A DNA stretch of 64,000 nucleotides, from NCBI GenBank assembly GCA_947034885.2, contig OX344753.2, forward strand, positions 5,766,001 through 5,830,000. The letters are read 5' to 3'. The stretch is from Thuidium tamariscinum (lineage: Eukaryota; Streptophyta; Bryopsida; Hypnales; Thuidiaceae). Made by a program: the position numbers and the translations under genes. Each line of letters starts with the position of its first letter. Position 1 is the stretch's first letter. The notes below the pieces were generated by a model, which saw only the letters and a program-made list of their open reading frames with translations, made no database searches and was not told the DNA's origin. Positions 31,022-43,000 of the stretch are shown in pieces.

Positions 31022-34000
31022 GCCAGCCTGCGAAGGGAGCTGTACGTGAATCTCTCCTTTCGGGTGGAATGCTTTTTTATCAGGGTATTGTAGAGTCTTT
31101 CACACATGGGGTTGTCAACATTTTCTTCTGGCGTGATAATCGAAGACTCGTTGTTCAGGGTTTTAGGGTTTTAGGGTTTGGGGTTTCGTCAATGCCTTCG
31201 CTATTTGATTGATTGATTTGTGTTATTTCATGGTCTTTGTCAAATATACTTCGTCATTGTAGTTTGCTAGATCAACTGTCCGGGAATTTGAAATGGCCTT
31301 GCTGTGGGCATTTGTATGAAAGTTGCAAATTTATTAATAGGTTTTCATGTCTTAAGAGCACAGCTGGGAAGTGCATTTGAAATTTATACCGGATTTATTT
31401 GTATAAAGTAGAGGGGTGCTGACCTTGTTTGGGGTAAAGGCAATAGGTGTTGGCAAGCCTGTTTATGGGTGGTTCAATGAAGAATCTGACTTCCCTAAGA
31501 CCTATTGTGCTTCAGATTTGAAATCTATAGAAGAGGGCAGGAAGTTAAAATATAAAATATTCTTCCAGTACGGAGATATTCACATTTGAAATTTAAACCA
31601 CTACATGTTTTTGACCTTTTTCAGCAGTTTTATGAATTTGATTAACTTCTTACTGGCTAATTTAAATATAAACAAATTCGAACTTCTTGATCTCTTTCTG
31701 AATGGGCTGACAAAGTGTCGAATTTTAGGATAGCTTGGTTGTCTTCTTGTTTGTGGTGGGAACTGAATTGTAGGAGTGTGTTTGGTATGCCTTCTGAGTT
31801 GTGCTGTCATGTGCAGGACATATGTACCATGACCAGGAGGAAGCGCATCCAGTTGAGGTTTGCTGCTAGACATTTTGCCACCATCCACCAATTGGCAGCC
31901 GCATAAAAAAAAAATCGAATGTCTTGATGCTTTTTAGTCGTCACTATGCTGCCTAGTTTCTGGGAGTTTTAGTCTAAGCCCTCTTCCACGAGCACGCTGA
32001 GTATTGCAAACTTCCTTCAGAGGCATGCGCTTTATAGCGAGACCTTAGCAGCTTGTATGGTTTCTGTATTTGATCTAAACGAGATTTCTTTTCCGAATTA
32101 TTATTCCCTTTTATTTTTCTGAGTGAGGCAGAAAGCCTTGCGTTATTTTTTGATGGATCCTGCTATCTTATGCTAAGGAAAGTATTTATGCTCGCCAGAT
32201 ATGTTTTGAATGATGGTTTCATTGTCATTAACGAACCTTACTCCGGCAAGAGTGATTTAGATGGCCAGGTTGTTTGATATAGAGTTTCTCACACAATTCG
32301 CAAAATTCTCAAGAAACTAAGACTCTGGTAATCATGTTCTACTTGTCACTCAAAATTCCAACATAAACCAATTCGAAAGCCATTGTTAATCATACATTTT
32401 TTCGTTTCAATTGAACAGTTTTCAGTTTCTGCAGAAAGAAAGGTCAAAAGAATCTGGTTTGGAAATCATAACCATGATTCCTAAATCCATGTCTCCTTTT
32501 TTTTCCTATGTGACAGCCAAAAGTATCTGAATTGACAGGCATATGAATTGACTACAAATCCTAAATCACTTGTTTGAGTTTCTCTTGAAACCATGATTCT
32601 TAAAGTCTGGAATCTACTGCTGCTTCAAGAATATTATGCTATTGTGCTGCCAAGTGTAATTCTCCGTAGCGCAATTTTGTGGGACGCAATGGGCCAGGGG
32701 GGTTGGCACATTCCTCTTGGCTTGGTATGGACAGGTAATAGTGGAGTAAAGTAGGTGAGAGAGAGTATTGACTTGCGTTTGTTCTTCTTGACTTGGCATG
32801 TTCTGTGATTACTTGATGTAATCTCAACTTAGGTCAGTTTGAGCTTTTTGACCGTCTTTAGATTTCAAAATACTCAATAAGAAACTGCAATGTACAAGAT
32901 TCTTGTTTTAACTTTCTACTGCTGTGCAAGCTTAGCGTGATTGTCCGCATAGTTAGGGCTTATAGTCAGAACTCATTCACAGTATCAATCTTAACTCGCC
33001 TTTTCCATATTAATGAAAACTTGCCTGTTCCTGAGTTTATGGGCTAGTATTATCAGGTCTAAGGGTATAGATTTAGTTCTTTTTGACACCACATCTAAGT
33101 CAGTGATGGCAATTAAATTTGCCCACTAAGTAGTGTTAAATTGTCTAAGTAGCATGTTAAGGACCATTATCTAATCGGAAATTTATTAACCTATTTTGTG
33201 TCTTCTTTTTATTTGAAATCTAAATAACCCATTGCATACCTCTTATTTGCTTAAACCTTTAAGTTAACTAACTAGTACTGCTTCTTGGTTGGTGCAGACA
33301 GATTTGGCACTTCAAACTGTTGGTATTGGCACAATCAGTTTCTTTGTCCATTTTTTTTTGAAAATGAATGTAAAGTCACTGCAAGTTATAAGCTTATAGT
33401 GAGAATCAGTACTAATTTCCTAAGCAACACAATGCAAGCATTAAGTAGCTAATTCCAGTCCGGTAATTGGCTACTTGATTGGTGTAGGAGTGGCTGAATG
33501 CTTTTGAGACTTTGGTCAATGGGTGCCACCCCCATTCTCTGAAAAGATTTTCTCTGACAAACAAATGAGCAGGACTGAGTTGGCAACTTGAAGAGTGCTT
33601 TAGTGACTGAGCAGGCCTTGAGGTGCTCAAGTTGGTATTCATCTTTCACCCGTGGACTGCTCGCCCCAGTATGACTTGGGATGCAGTGATCTCCCGGGGA
33701 TATGGTTTGTCAGATAAGTTCCAGGTGCAGTGAATCGACTCCTACCAACTACCCTGAGACAGTATTGAGTAGATGTGTATTGGTGCAACATTTTTGTGCT
33801 GCCCTTTCGCTTAATATTACAGCAGCGAATTTGTCCTTCAGATTTAACCTCCACATGGGGCACTGCTACAGTTGGCACGTAAAAGGGACGAAGTTGTTCC
33901 ATCTGTAAGAGAGTAACATGATTTCAGTCAATAACATCATGCTGGAGGGCCAGAAGCAGTCCCATTGCAGGAAAAAGCTATCTTGTACCACAAACCCATC

Positions 34001-35854
34001 CATTCAGTCCCATCTGAGTAGCCCAAGGTAGAGTCACCTAAACTCTTTTGAATTAGCTTTTGAGCAGGCTTTCTAATCATAAATCTATCTTAGTTTCTGT
34101 GAAGTGTCTTGTTGGGAGTTAAAGAGAGTTCAAAATTTTCTTAGCATGCATTTTGGGACACTGTACAGTACTGTATGCATAAACTATGAAGTTTCAAAGT
34201 GTTGTAAATAAGATAAGATCACCCCAAAATCAATCCCCGGCTCTTGTGAATAAAGGTTATTCGTTATGCAAGAAATTTCTAGGGGCAGTGTTAGCAATGG
34301 GTCGCTTGCAGTTACCTTTAAACGCTCTTTAACATGAAATGGGAGATTACAAGATATTGAAATTGACAGGATGAATATTGAAAGTTTGCTGTTCATGGTG
34401 CAGCACCAGCATGTATGGTGTAATGTTGCATACCATAGTCATAGTGATATATATCTTTGCATTGCAAGTTTTTGAGTGATACCATTCAAGCTAACAAGTC
34501 TCCAGGAGTTGCCTTGTTTCACTTGCGAGCATTGCAATCATCCAAGCAGTGAAGACCTCCATGGTAAGAATCATCACACCTTACTCACTTATTCAGATTC
34601 TGACTAGTTGCAACGAATCAAAAGGAAATGGAAGCCAAGCTTATCCTTCAATCATTCTTGAATTTTTGCAGACACTTGTCTCCTTTTTCTAACCTTGCTG
34701 TTCCCTAACGTTACCTACTACACAATTGTGGCATGCTATTTGTGTGAGCCACAAAATTCGTACTGTTATATGCTTTCCTATAGTGAACAAATCAGATTAT
34801 TTTAATCAGATGGAACAAGTAGTTTGCACTACTGTTGTGTGGACTTGATTATTTTTCTAATCCATGACTGTAGAAACACAAGTTGATCTCATTAATTTCT
34901 GTTCCCTTCGCAATTTGGAAGTTATCCATCCTGGATACCCCATTTATCGACAAATACAAGATGCAAAACTTGGGGTATGCCAGATGCATGGAAGCCACCT
35001 GGTGAGCAATGAGAAGCGGGTGGGTTTATCATTTGAGTTTGTTACTGTCCGCAACTGCCTTGCTGCCCAACGAAGAGACCTGACAGGGTTGTTATGATAG
35101 TGCTTGCTGATGATGGAATGTCCTTTGGCAGGGAGTACACCCCCAAACAGTGAAATGAGCCGGGTAGGAGAGGAAGAATGTATGATTTTGGTATTTGTAG
35201 GCAAATTTTCCTCTTCTAAATCTTGGCAGGATGAGTATAGATTTGAATATCTTTGTGGTAAAGAAATCATGACTTGAGACAATTGAACTAGGGTTTAGAA
35301 GAGTTTACAAATAGTATTTTTTTTTTTTTGCAAGTTTTTTTCTCTTCCCATTCCTACATGAACTAGTTGAGAACTTTGTACAAGATTCATGAATGAAGAA
35401 CTAAGTCGTGGACCAACTTAGTCACATCATTGAAAACTAAACAAAAATTTCTTGTCAACATACTTGGATGTGCTTCATGTAGCTCTTGCAATAAGTTTAT
35501 GAAAACATTTTTAGTCCACTCATTAATCTTTAAATTACATAATTAGCCTCTCAAGTTGGATTTTAGAAGAATCTCTTGAAGATGTTGTATAAATTGTTTG
35601 GGGTGAGGTGGGGCTTGTTGAGTTCAATGGAAAGTATTGTATTCAATGAGTTTCTTTTCTCAAAATTTGAGTGGCAATGACAATTGATGAAGGAATTCTT
35701 GGAACTTGGATTTTTTTTATTGTGTTTTAACCTTTAAAGGATGGAATAGTGACAATGGAAAACATTCATTTTGACATTACAAGCATCATTTGTTTACATA
35801 AATTCAATAGTATTCATTGGAAGTCAAACTATTATAGAATATCTTTGTTTTCTA
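31022..35854. other. SmE 3' flank and gene-free spacer
   Basis: The first few hundred bases are probably the SmE 3'UTR. A degenerate telomere-like run, 'cagggttttagggtttt' then 'agggtttggggttt', lies at 31157-31189. Base composition is more balanced than the flanking spacers, yet frames stay short (under about 110 codons) and none shows a known domain. An untranslated or spliced RNA cannot be excluded. Confidence 0.4.
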
Positions 35855-36110
35855 AGGTGGGTACACCCAAAAGTGCCACTTTCTCATATTGAGCCTACTT
35901 CTTGCTATTAATGAGTTCAAATTTTGATGTAGTCTTGTTGGCAAGTGAAAGCATGTTCCAACGCACCAAAGAACGCAGGATTTGGATATTGTATGCAAAA
36001 GTTATTAATAGTCGAAGTCTGTTTCTAAAAGCGCCATCTACAGTCTGTGAACATGACTGATTTCGAAAATGTATGTGCACTGTAGATGGCGCTTTTGGGT
36101 GTACCTACTT
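35855..36110. mobile_element. TIR element family A, copy 3
   Basis: A 256-bp element, AGGTGGGTACACCCAAAAGTG at the left and GCGCTTTTGGGTGTACCTACTT at the right, with TA on both sides (35853-35854 and 36111-36112). It is highly similar to 10300-10572 but lacks that copy's short second 'ggcacttttggg' duplication near the right end. Confidence 0.8.
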
Positions 36111-37854
36111 TATACAACATTTTGAAGGTGGATTGTTAGACTTTTGTCCCATATAGAAAGATATTGTATCATCCATTGGACATTGAGTGTTTGTGTTGAT
36201 TTTTATAGGTTAAAATCTTGTTCCAAGCCTTGTCGTTGAGCCTAATTTTGAACTATGTATTTTATCTGTTGGTTTTATTCTTGGATTTGCAAATATTGCT
36301 AATGCAAGAATAGTAACTTCAATTTTTTTTTGGATGAATCAGGATTGACATATTTCAAATTGAGGGCAAAATTTATAAGAAGGTCCATCTTCAAATTAAA
36401 CTAATCCCTAAATAATGCGATTTTCATACCTAATATAAGATAAAAACATCCAAAATTATCAATGTATAGTTGTATCCATATATTCATTATTTACAAATAG
36501 ATTTCTATTGAAAGTACCTCCAAAGGTGCAATTAGTTGTTTATTTGTTCCCATAGTCAATTTGAATTTGTTCATTGTTAATTCTCTAAACTTCAATACTA
36601 TAATCAAGCTATATAATGATTTCTAGGGATGCATCTAGGGTTCAACGCAAGGGCCACATGTGGTATTGGGTGTTTCTCCCTTAACCCTTTTCTCTTACCC
36701 TTTCTAGTAACAAATGAAACCGAATTTCATTGCAACTGATGAATGTGCTACACTTTCAAATTTCACATCTGGGTGTATGTTGTTCAGGTTTTCGACAGCT
36801 ACACTAAATTTAGCCACGTTTCTGAGCACTGCCGCAGTGCCGCTACGAGAGCCCTTCGCACGTGGAAAAGGCGGCGGAGGCATAGCTTAGCCTGCCCAAG
36901 TGCTCATCTTCGGCTCTTGAGCACCATGGCAGCCGCAGATTGGCAGATTGGCACCTTGGAAATTGAATGCCAGGGCCCCACTCGCAGTAATGGCAGGAAA
37001 CCAATTCAAGACGACACAGCAACTCTGGCTTCCCTCAAGTGCATGACTCTGCCGAGAGCCGTTAACTTATCAATTAGTTGTCATTAAAAATATTAAGTTT
37101 TCTAACACCCGCCTGAGCGGCCTCGTCTACAATTCTGCAATCCATTTCCAAGCTTATGTTAAGTTATTCCAAGGAATTTCAACAGTCCATAGCACGCTAG
37201 CTTCCACCACTGGTCGCATTTCCCCGAATGAGGTTCTCCCGAATTAGCTCGACCAAGCAGCAACAAACACTTCTAAATTCAAATTTTAACAACTTTAGGA
37301 GGAATTCGGGGGGGAATTTCTTGGGCAGAGGCGGCTTGGCTAAATTTAGCCACGTTTGAGACCGCTCCTCCCTTTGCCGACTCACCGTCTGTGGGATCAG
37401 GGCATCAAATCTCTGCTAATTGATAATATCATCTGCCATGATCTTCTTCAGATGGTGCTCCATCATGGTGGCATCATAGCTCGTGTGGTGTGATCATCAG
37501 CTAATCATAGGCACTTAGATCCTTACTGTAGTGTTCAATGTTATTTAAATTTTTATTTGTTTGGGGCACAAGTGAAAGATAGAGATCGAGTTCATGGCAA
37601 GGTAGATCCTTACCTTAATTTAGTTTCGAGAGCCCGGACCGGGTTCTAGACTGGCTGTTGGGAGTTGACGATGACCTATCGGAGTGGCATCATGTCAGCC
37701 GGATCATCGCCGGTACTTAGGCACCTCTCGGCAGCTACTGAACTTGGGAATTTCTGCACGGAGAGAGAATGTGTGACCGGTTGTGACTGTGAGCCGGGGT
37801 GCATGCGCTTGTTGCAAAATTCCTGCAACGGGAAAGGGTATGAAGCAAAGGGAG

Positions 37855-37878
37855 GTACAGTACTGTACAGTACAGTAC
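37855..37878. repeat. GTACN ladder, five GTAC cores at 5-bp spacing
   Basis: GTAC occurs at 37855, 37860, 37865, 37870 and 37875, giving an almost perfect 5-bp repeat. GTAC is the core bound by plant SBP-box (SPL) proteins and by copper-response regulators of that family. A simple-repeat origin is equally possible. Confidence 0.6.
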
Positions 37879-39480
37879 GTGATGGACCAGGGGGCCCGGC
37901 CAGACGTGAGATTCAAAGTGTTGGCGATGGAGCCAGGCACTGCCGTTGATCGACAGGCCAGTGGCTGTGGGATCCTGATGGTGTGTGTCGTCTCTAGCGC
38001 GCTGCACACGCCTCCTTGCACGCAATTAATGGATTGTAACGTTTCTACGTGTGACTCAGTTTGACAACCCGTGCTCCCTTCCATTCAATTCAAGGCTCCA
38101 ATTGCAGGTAGACACTCAACTCTTGGAGACAGTCAATCATTCTTAGGTACCAGACAATTGCAACAGCTGACAGTACGCACTTTTCTGTACTGGTTTCGTT
38201 TTCCAGACTTTAATTCCGACCGGGTGCAAGAACTTGCGTGCAGGCACACTTTTGGGTTTTAACGTGGTTGTCGATGTGCATCGATCAATCGAGGGGCTGG
38301 CATGCGTTACATTTTCAGGAGTAGTAAGTACTGGACATTCCTCCGAATGTGTAGTTGGTTGGATTATTTACGACTGAGTCACATGCAAGGGTATCAGATG
38401 TGTCTGTTCCCTGGGGAGCATATATGCTTGGGCCGGGACCGTAGAGGAAAACTCCAATGGGAGAGCCGCCTTGCGTCGATCTGTTTGTCTGGTCCCCCAC
38501 TTCGGAAGGAATATCAAGTGCAAGCTAGCTAGTCAGAGTGTACTCCGACCTGAAGATTCCATTCCCGAAAGCTGTGAGCACTTCAGCCTTTCTGTTTGTT
38601 GTCCTGTGTGGAGCACTTGTGGACCTGATCAACTTCCAAAAGGAAGGTGGAGTTGATGACAGAGCTAATCAATCTTGGGTTTCGAGGAACCAGTTCCCGG
38701 GCTTTTCGATCAATCCACACGTACTGACTTTTCTCTAGAAGCTCGACAGGCACGCACAGAGACTTTTGCCGTTGACATCGTCAGATACGCTTTATTCTGG
38801 GAAGCAGAGTTCGTTCGATTCGTTACTACAGCTCTTTAAAACCAGTCAGAAGTTGGGGAGGATAATGATCAAGGAATGTAATGGAAGAAGATATACCTTC
38901 CTTCCGGTTACGTGTATGCATCTCTTTGTCCGAAGCGGCAGGAAATAAACGCTTGCGGTCCCACCGGCCTTGGGCTTAACGGATCGGAATCCTTCCGTAT
39001 CTGGTGGATTTAGAATCCTTCCAAGTTGGTTTAAGAAGGTTTCGTGGAGTGCAGGGAACGAATATTCCGGAGGGTGACTGCCCTGAGGGGTCAACTGGAA
39101 TTACGCTCTTGAAAACTGAGCGCGCTGATATATTCTAGTCTACCCCATCGATCTCTCTCAGTCTCACCATAACTAAGAGCTAGTAAGAGCATCATTTCGT
39201 CTTACTTCCCTCGCCGTAGTACGTATTTATGATGGTGAAGGAGTACCTATCATTTCTTAGAAGTATATGCAAATTGAAGTATCCGATCCATTTCAAAGGA
39301 TGATTAGCTAGCAGGCGGTTGATTTGACTCTTGTCAAATGATTCTTCTAGGCCAGTACGTTAGACAATAGCTTGCTTTGCGGTGGGAAGCTAGAACTAAC
39401 TTCCTGCTGCTGCTTGCTGCATGCTCCACACCAAGCTCTTCAATCGAGCTTCTGTATGCACCAGAATTTGTGTCAAACCA

Positions 39481-39630
39481 GATTTTCGTTGAAGGTGGGG
39501 AATAGGGTTTGTAATTCGATCTAGTCAGTGGATTGATCGTCACGGGTGTGCGTGGAAGCGGATGTCACAGCTGGTTAAGCTGAAGGTGCGTGATGTTCTC
39601 AAGTTCCTCTATTTATGTCGATGTCTTAGA
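39481..39630 (+). repeat. Partial duplicate of the HMA-like gene leader
   Basis: Closely matches 49620-49760: 'tcgttgaaggtggggaatag', then 'gtggattgatcg', 'cggatgtcacagctggttaa' and 'gctgaaggtgcgtgatgttct'. The corresponding region in the HMA-like gene contains its predicted 5'UTR splice donor. Here the donor reads GTGCGT instead of GTGAGT. A further short match lies at 39424-39452 versus 49037-49065. It ends about 390 bp before the TAR start codon. Confidence 0.85.
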
Positions 39631-40021
39631 TCGGACTAGACAATTAGTACTCCGTAGTACATACCACAGTACGCTTGCCGTCTCACACCGTTGGTCATGT
39701 CCGGTGGCTCTCCCCCCAATTTTCATTCGCGTGAAGTAGCGTACCTAGTAAGTGGAGATTGAAGGCGTTGTAGGAGATTCTTCCCACAGAAGCAATGAAA
39801 CCAATTCGAGGGTCAAAAAGGCTCCAATTACAAGTGATTGTCACCAGGCAGAGATAGGTTCTATCACTGCGTACTGTTTGATACGTACATGCATACTCTG
39901 TTCACTGCACTTGAAACATTGTTTGGTCTAGTGATTGCTTCAAGGTTCTCTTACCATTCGCCGTTGACGCAAATACTGAACAATTGCTGAATGTTCAGTA
40001 GCAGGGACGCAGGGTGGATGC

Positions 40022-43000
40022 ATGGAAACCGAGGAGCGCGCACTGAAAGGGCCACAGGACACATCAGTTATGAAGAACCAGAGCTGGTTAAACGGAGGCA
40101 GCAGCACCGGAGACCAAAAACCAAGGCGAGGGGGGACAATGTTCTCATGGACAACATTCTCTCTGGGCATCAACTTGGCGTTTCTGGCAACGATGCTGGC
40201 TCAGCGTGCACCTGCTTGGGAGTGGTATTCCAAAGCCCTGCAACAATCGGAACATTTGCAGATGAATGGCAGTAGTAACAGCCCTTGCAGCCACAATTTA
40301 CACAACTGGGATCACAGTCGGCTTCTGTGCACACCCAGCCCTGCCACGCCACGGTTGTCGTCTACAGCAAGCGACCATGTCCAATTTTGTGCAGGCAATG
40401 GCCATTACGTCTTGCACACACAAACCACCGGCGCTTGCCATTGCCATGCTTGCTTCTCCGGAGTACACTGCGGGGACCTTGACCCTGACTGCATTCTCAA
40501 TCTATTTCAGTAAGAAAATCCACATCAATCTGCAATTGCATGGTTTAATTCAAATAAATTTGATGAAACTCTTACTAGTTCGATCAATTCGATGTTGAAA
40601 GCGATGTTCTGCGTAGAAAATGGCGTAGATTAGGCTGTGATTCAAGATTCTGACTGCCTTCTCAACCTATTCGGTTAGAAAATTCACATCTGCTTGCAAT
40701 TGCATGCTTTAATTCAATCTAAGAGACAAAGCTCTTCCTAGCTAAATCAATCACTTTGATGATGCGAAATGGCTTTGTAAATCAAGACGAGAACACAGAC
40801 AGAGCACTGTGAGGAACAACTATCGAAATAGGAAAGAACAGAGTAAATACCCTTGTAGATGCCAAGTATAGCAAGTGCTAACTACGTGATTACCGCCTGT
40901 GACGGCAAGCCACTTGCGGTCACCCATATCTATAACTGGAGAGAGCATCCAGTTCGTTGTAACAGATGAAGCTAGCTTCCGTTTAGGATATGGTCCGGGC
41001 TGGGCTGTGTTTTGATCTCGGACTGTCCTCGCAGTCTATTTCAGTAGGAAAGTACACATGTATCAGTCTGCACTTGCATGCTTCAACTCAATCCATGTGA
41101 TGTAGCTCTTCCTAGTTCCATCCATTTGATGAATCTAGCTTCTGTGCGTGTAGGATATGGACTAAGTCAGGCTGTGATTGAAATGTAATGTGTTCTTGCG
41201 GTGGGTTTTGGGTGCCAGTGGAGATCCCACTCTGTTCGAGGAGTATTGGCTGAGCCAGGCGACGGAAGCCACGGTCATCCCCTCCTGGCAGGGTATGAGC
41301 TACTTTGCGCATCGCCACAACTCCTATTTGTTTGTGGATTACTACTTGGAGCAAGCCATCCGAAACATCCACAGCTTGGTGGGGAACGCCGTCAGCGAAG
41401 GCCGGTTTCTTGTGCTGGGCGTTGGCTCCACGCAGCTCTACCAAGCGGCGCTCTTTGCCTTGGCCTCCTCGAGTTCGGCTTCCCCTACTAGTGTTGTCTC
41501 CACCACACCCCACTACTCGGTACACTCATACCCTCTCTATTGCCAACTCGGCTTAAATTAGGGAACGGGAGCTTACGTGGCACAATATCCCAATTTTTTT
41601 TTGAAAGGCAAGTGGAATTTGACATCTAATCCATGTTATATTTTTCGGAGCTTTGTGGATTAGTTATGAATTTTTGAATTTGAAACGTATTAGTCACTAA
41701 AAGTGTCTCCAAATATATTCTATTTTTATATTGCTAGTGCAATGAGAAAGCAAAATGTACCCCTATATTAGAGCATGCTTTCATATCTTGATCACTATAT
41801 GGATCTTCTACCTTAATGCATGGTATTTTTTGTTGATGGCGATATAAAATTTGTTATATCATACAATTTGTTACTCTTGATGGCGATTACATGTCCATTC
41901 AAGGACTTGGTGTGGCATGCACCATTTACAAACTATAATATATTCAATACAATATATACAATACTTAGTTTAGGGCTATGACCTTGGCTTTCATTTAAGG
42001 ACAAATGGTCTTTTACATTGAGCATGCCATTAAAGAAGATTGAGTAGACATCACAATGTAAAATTTCTTTTCCAATCAATATATTTGCAACGAATTTAAA
42101 TTTGTTAGTCACCATCATTTGAAGCCACTTCTACTTTCATAAGGATAGAACTTGTTGTCAAGTTTTATAGGGCCAAAATTCCAGATGAGTATATAATGTG
42201 TATTTTCAAAATTTGAGCCTTGAAAGATGGCCGTGCAGAGTTTTGAAGGGGTGACAAAGTTTTTGGACTCAAAGAGATTCAAGTGGGTTGGCGATGCAAA
42301 GAAGTTCAAAAGAGAGATGAAGAATGATGAGCCATACATAGAACTTGTGACGTCACCAAACAACCCATGTGGATCTATGAATACACCGGTAGTGAATAGT
42401 AGCAATGGCTTTGTGGTGAATGACCTTGCTTACTATTGGCCCCATTATACACCCATCATGGCCGCGGCTGACTATCCTATTATGTTGTGGACATTGTCTA
42501 AGATCACCGGCCATGCTGGCACTCGCCTTGGGTAAGTTGGTCTACCAAATTCATCTCTAATGAAACTTGAATGTGACTAACATCATTTGACAACTATACT
42601 TTTGTAATTCTTCTAGCAAAACTATGCCAAATCTATAACCACATATCGTCAAATTGAGCGTCAATTGACATGCTATAATGTCTCAATCCTTGTTCCGATT
42701 CCGGCTTATATCTTAATAGAAGTATGCTAATTTCCTTACTTTCATCAAAGTGGTTGTCAAGGAAGGTTACCTTCAGAGATTAAAGAATTACTTTAGATGA
42801 ACAAGAAGCTCTTGAAACAAACACCAAGGCTGATTGTTGCACATCCCAAAATTGCTTACATAAAATTCCAAAGATGAACATCTGCACTTTTGTCTTACAT
42901 AGATAAGATACTTTTAGACCACTGCATCATTATGTTAGGTTTAATTGCCTTTCATGGAGCTGTGGCTCATTTGATTTCGTGGACTCGGGCTTGCAGATGG

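Larger units (their letters stand above)
36111..40021 (+). promoter_or_regulatory. Upstream region of TAR gene; gene-free, GC-rising
   Basis: From about 36800 composition shifts to a higher GC content than the neighbouring spacers. Frames of up to 126 codons occur (36743-37087 and 37704-38084), but without recognisable domains. Notable content: a five-fold GTAC ladder at 37855-37878, a second GTAC group at about 39651-39675, a 'cgcacgtgg' G-box-like site near 36858, and a partial copy of the HMA-like gene's leader at 39481-39630. Distal regulatory DNA or unrecognised exons are possible. Confidence 0.4.

Noticed and set aside
31601..31906. Arg-rich frames on both strands after SmE, one (MTRRKRIQLRF...) superficially recalling a histone tail
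   Set aside because: On inspection no histone-fold residues match; likely 3'UTR or spacer.
36743..37087. 114-codon plus-strand frame in the TAR upstream region
   Set aside because: No recognisable domain, no splice-supported partner exon found; left as unassigned sequence.
37704..38084. Overlapping frames of 93-126 codons on both strands
   Set aside because: Overlap in both directions across GC-rich DNA containing the GTAC ladder; no family resemblance.
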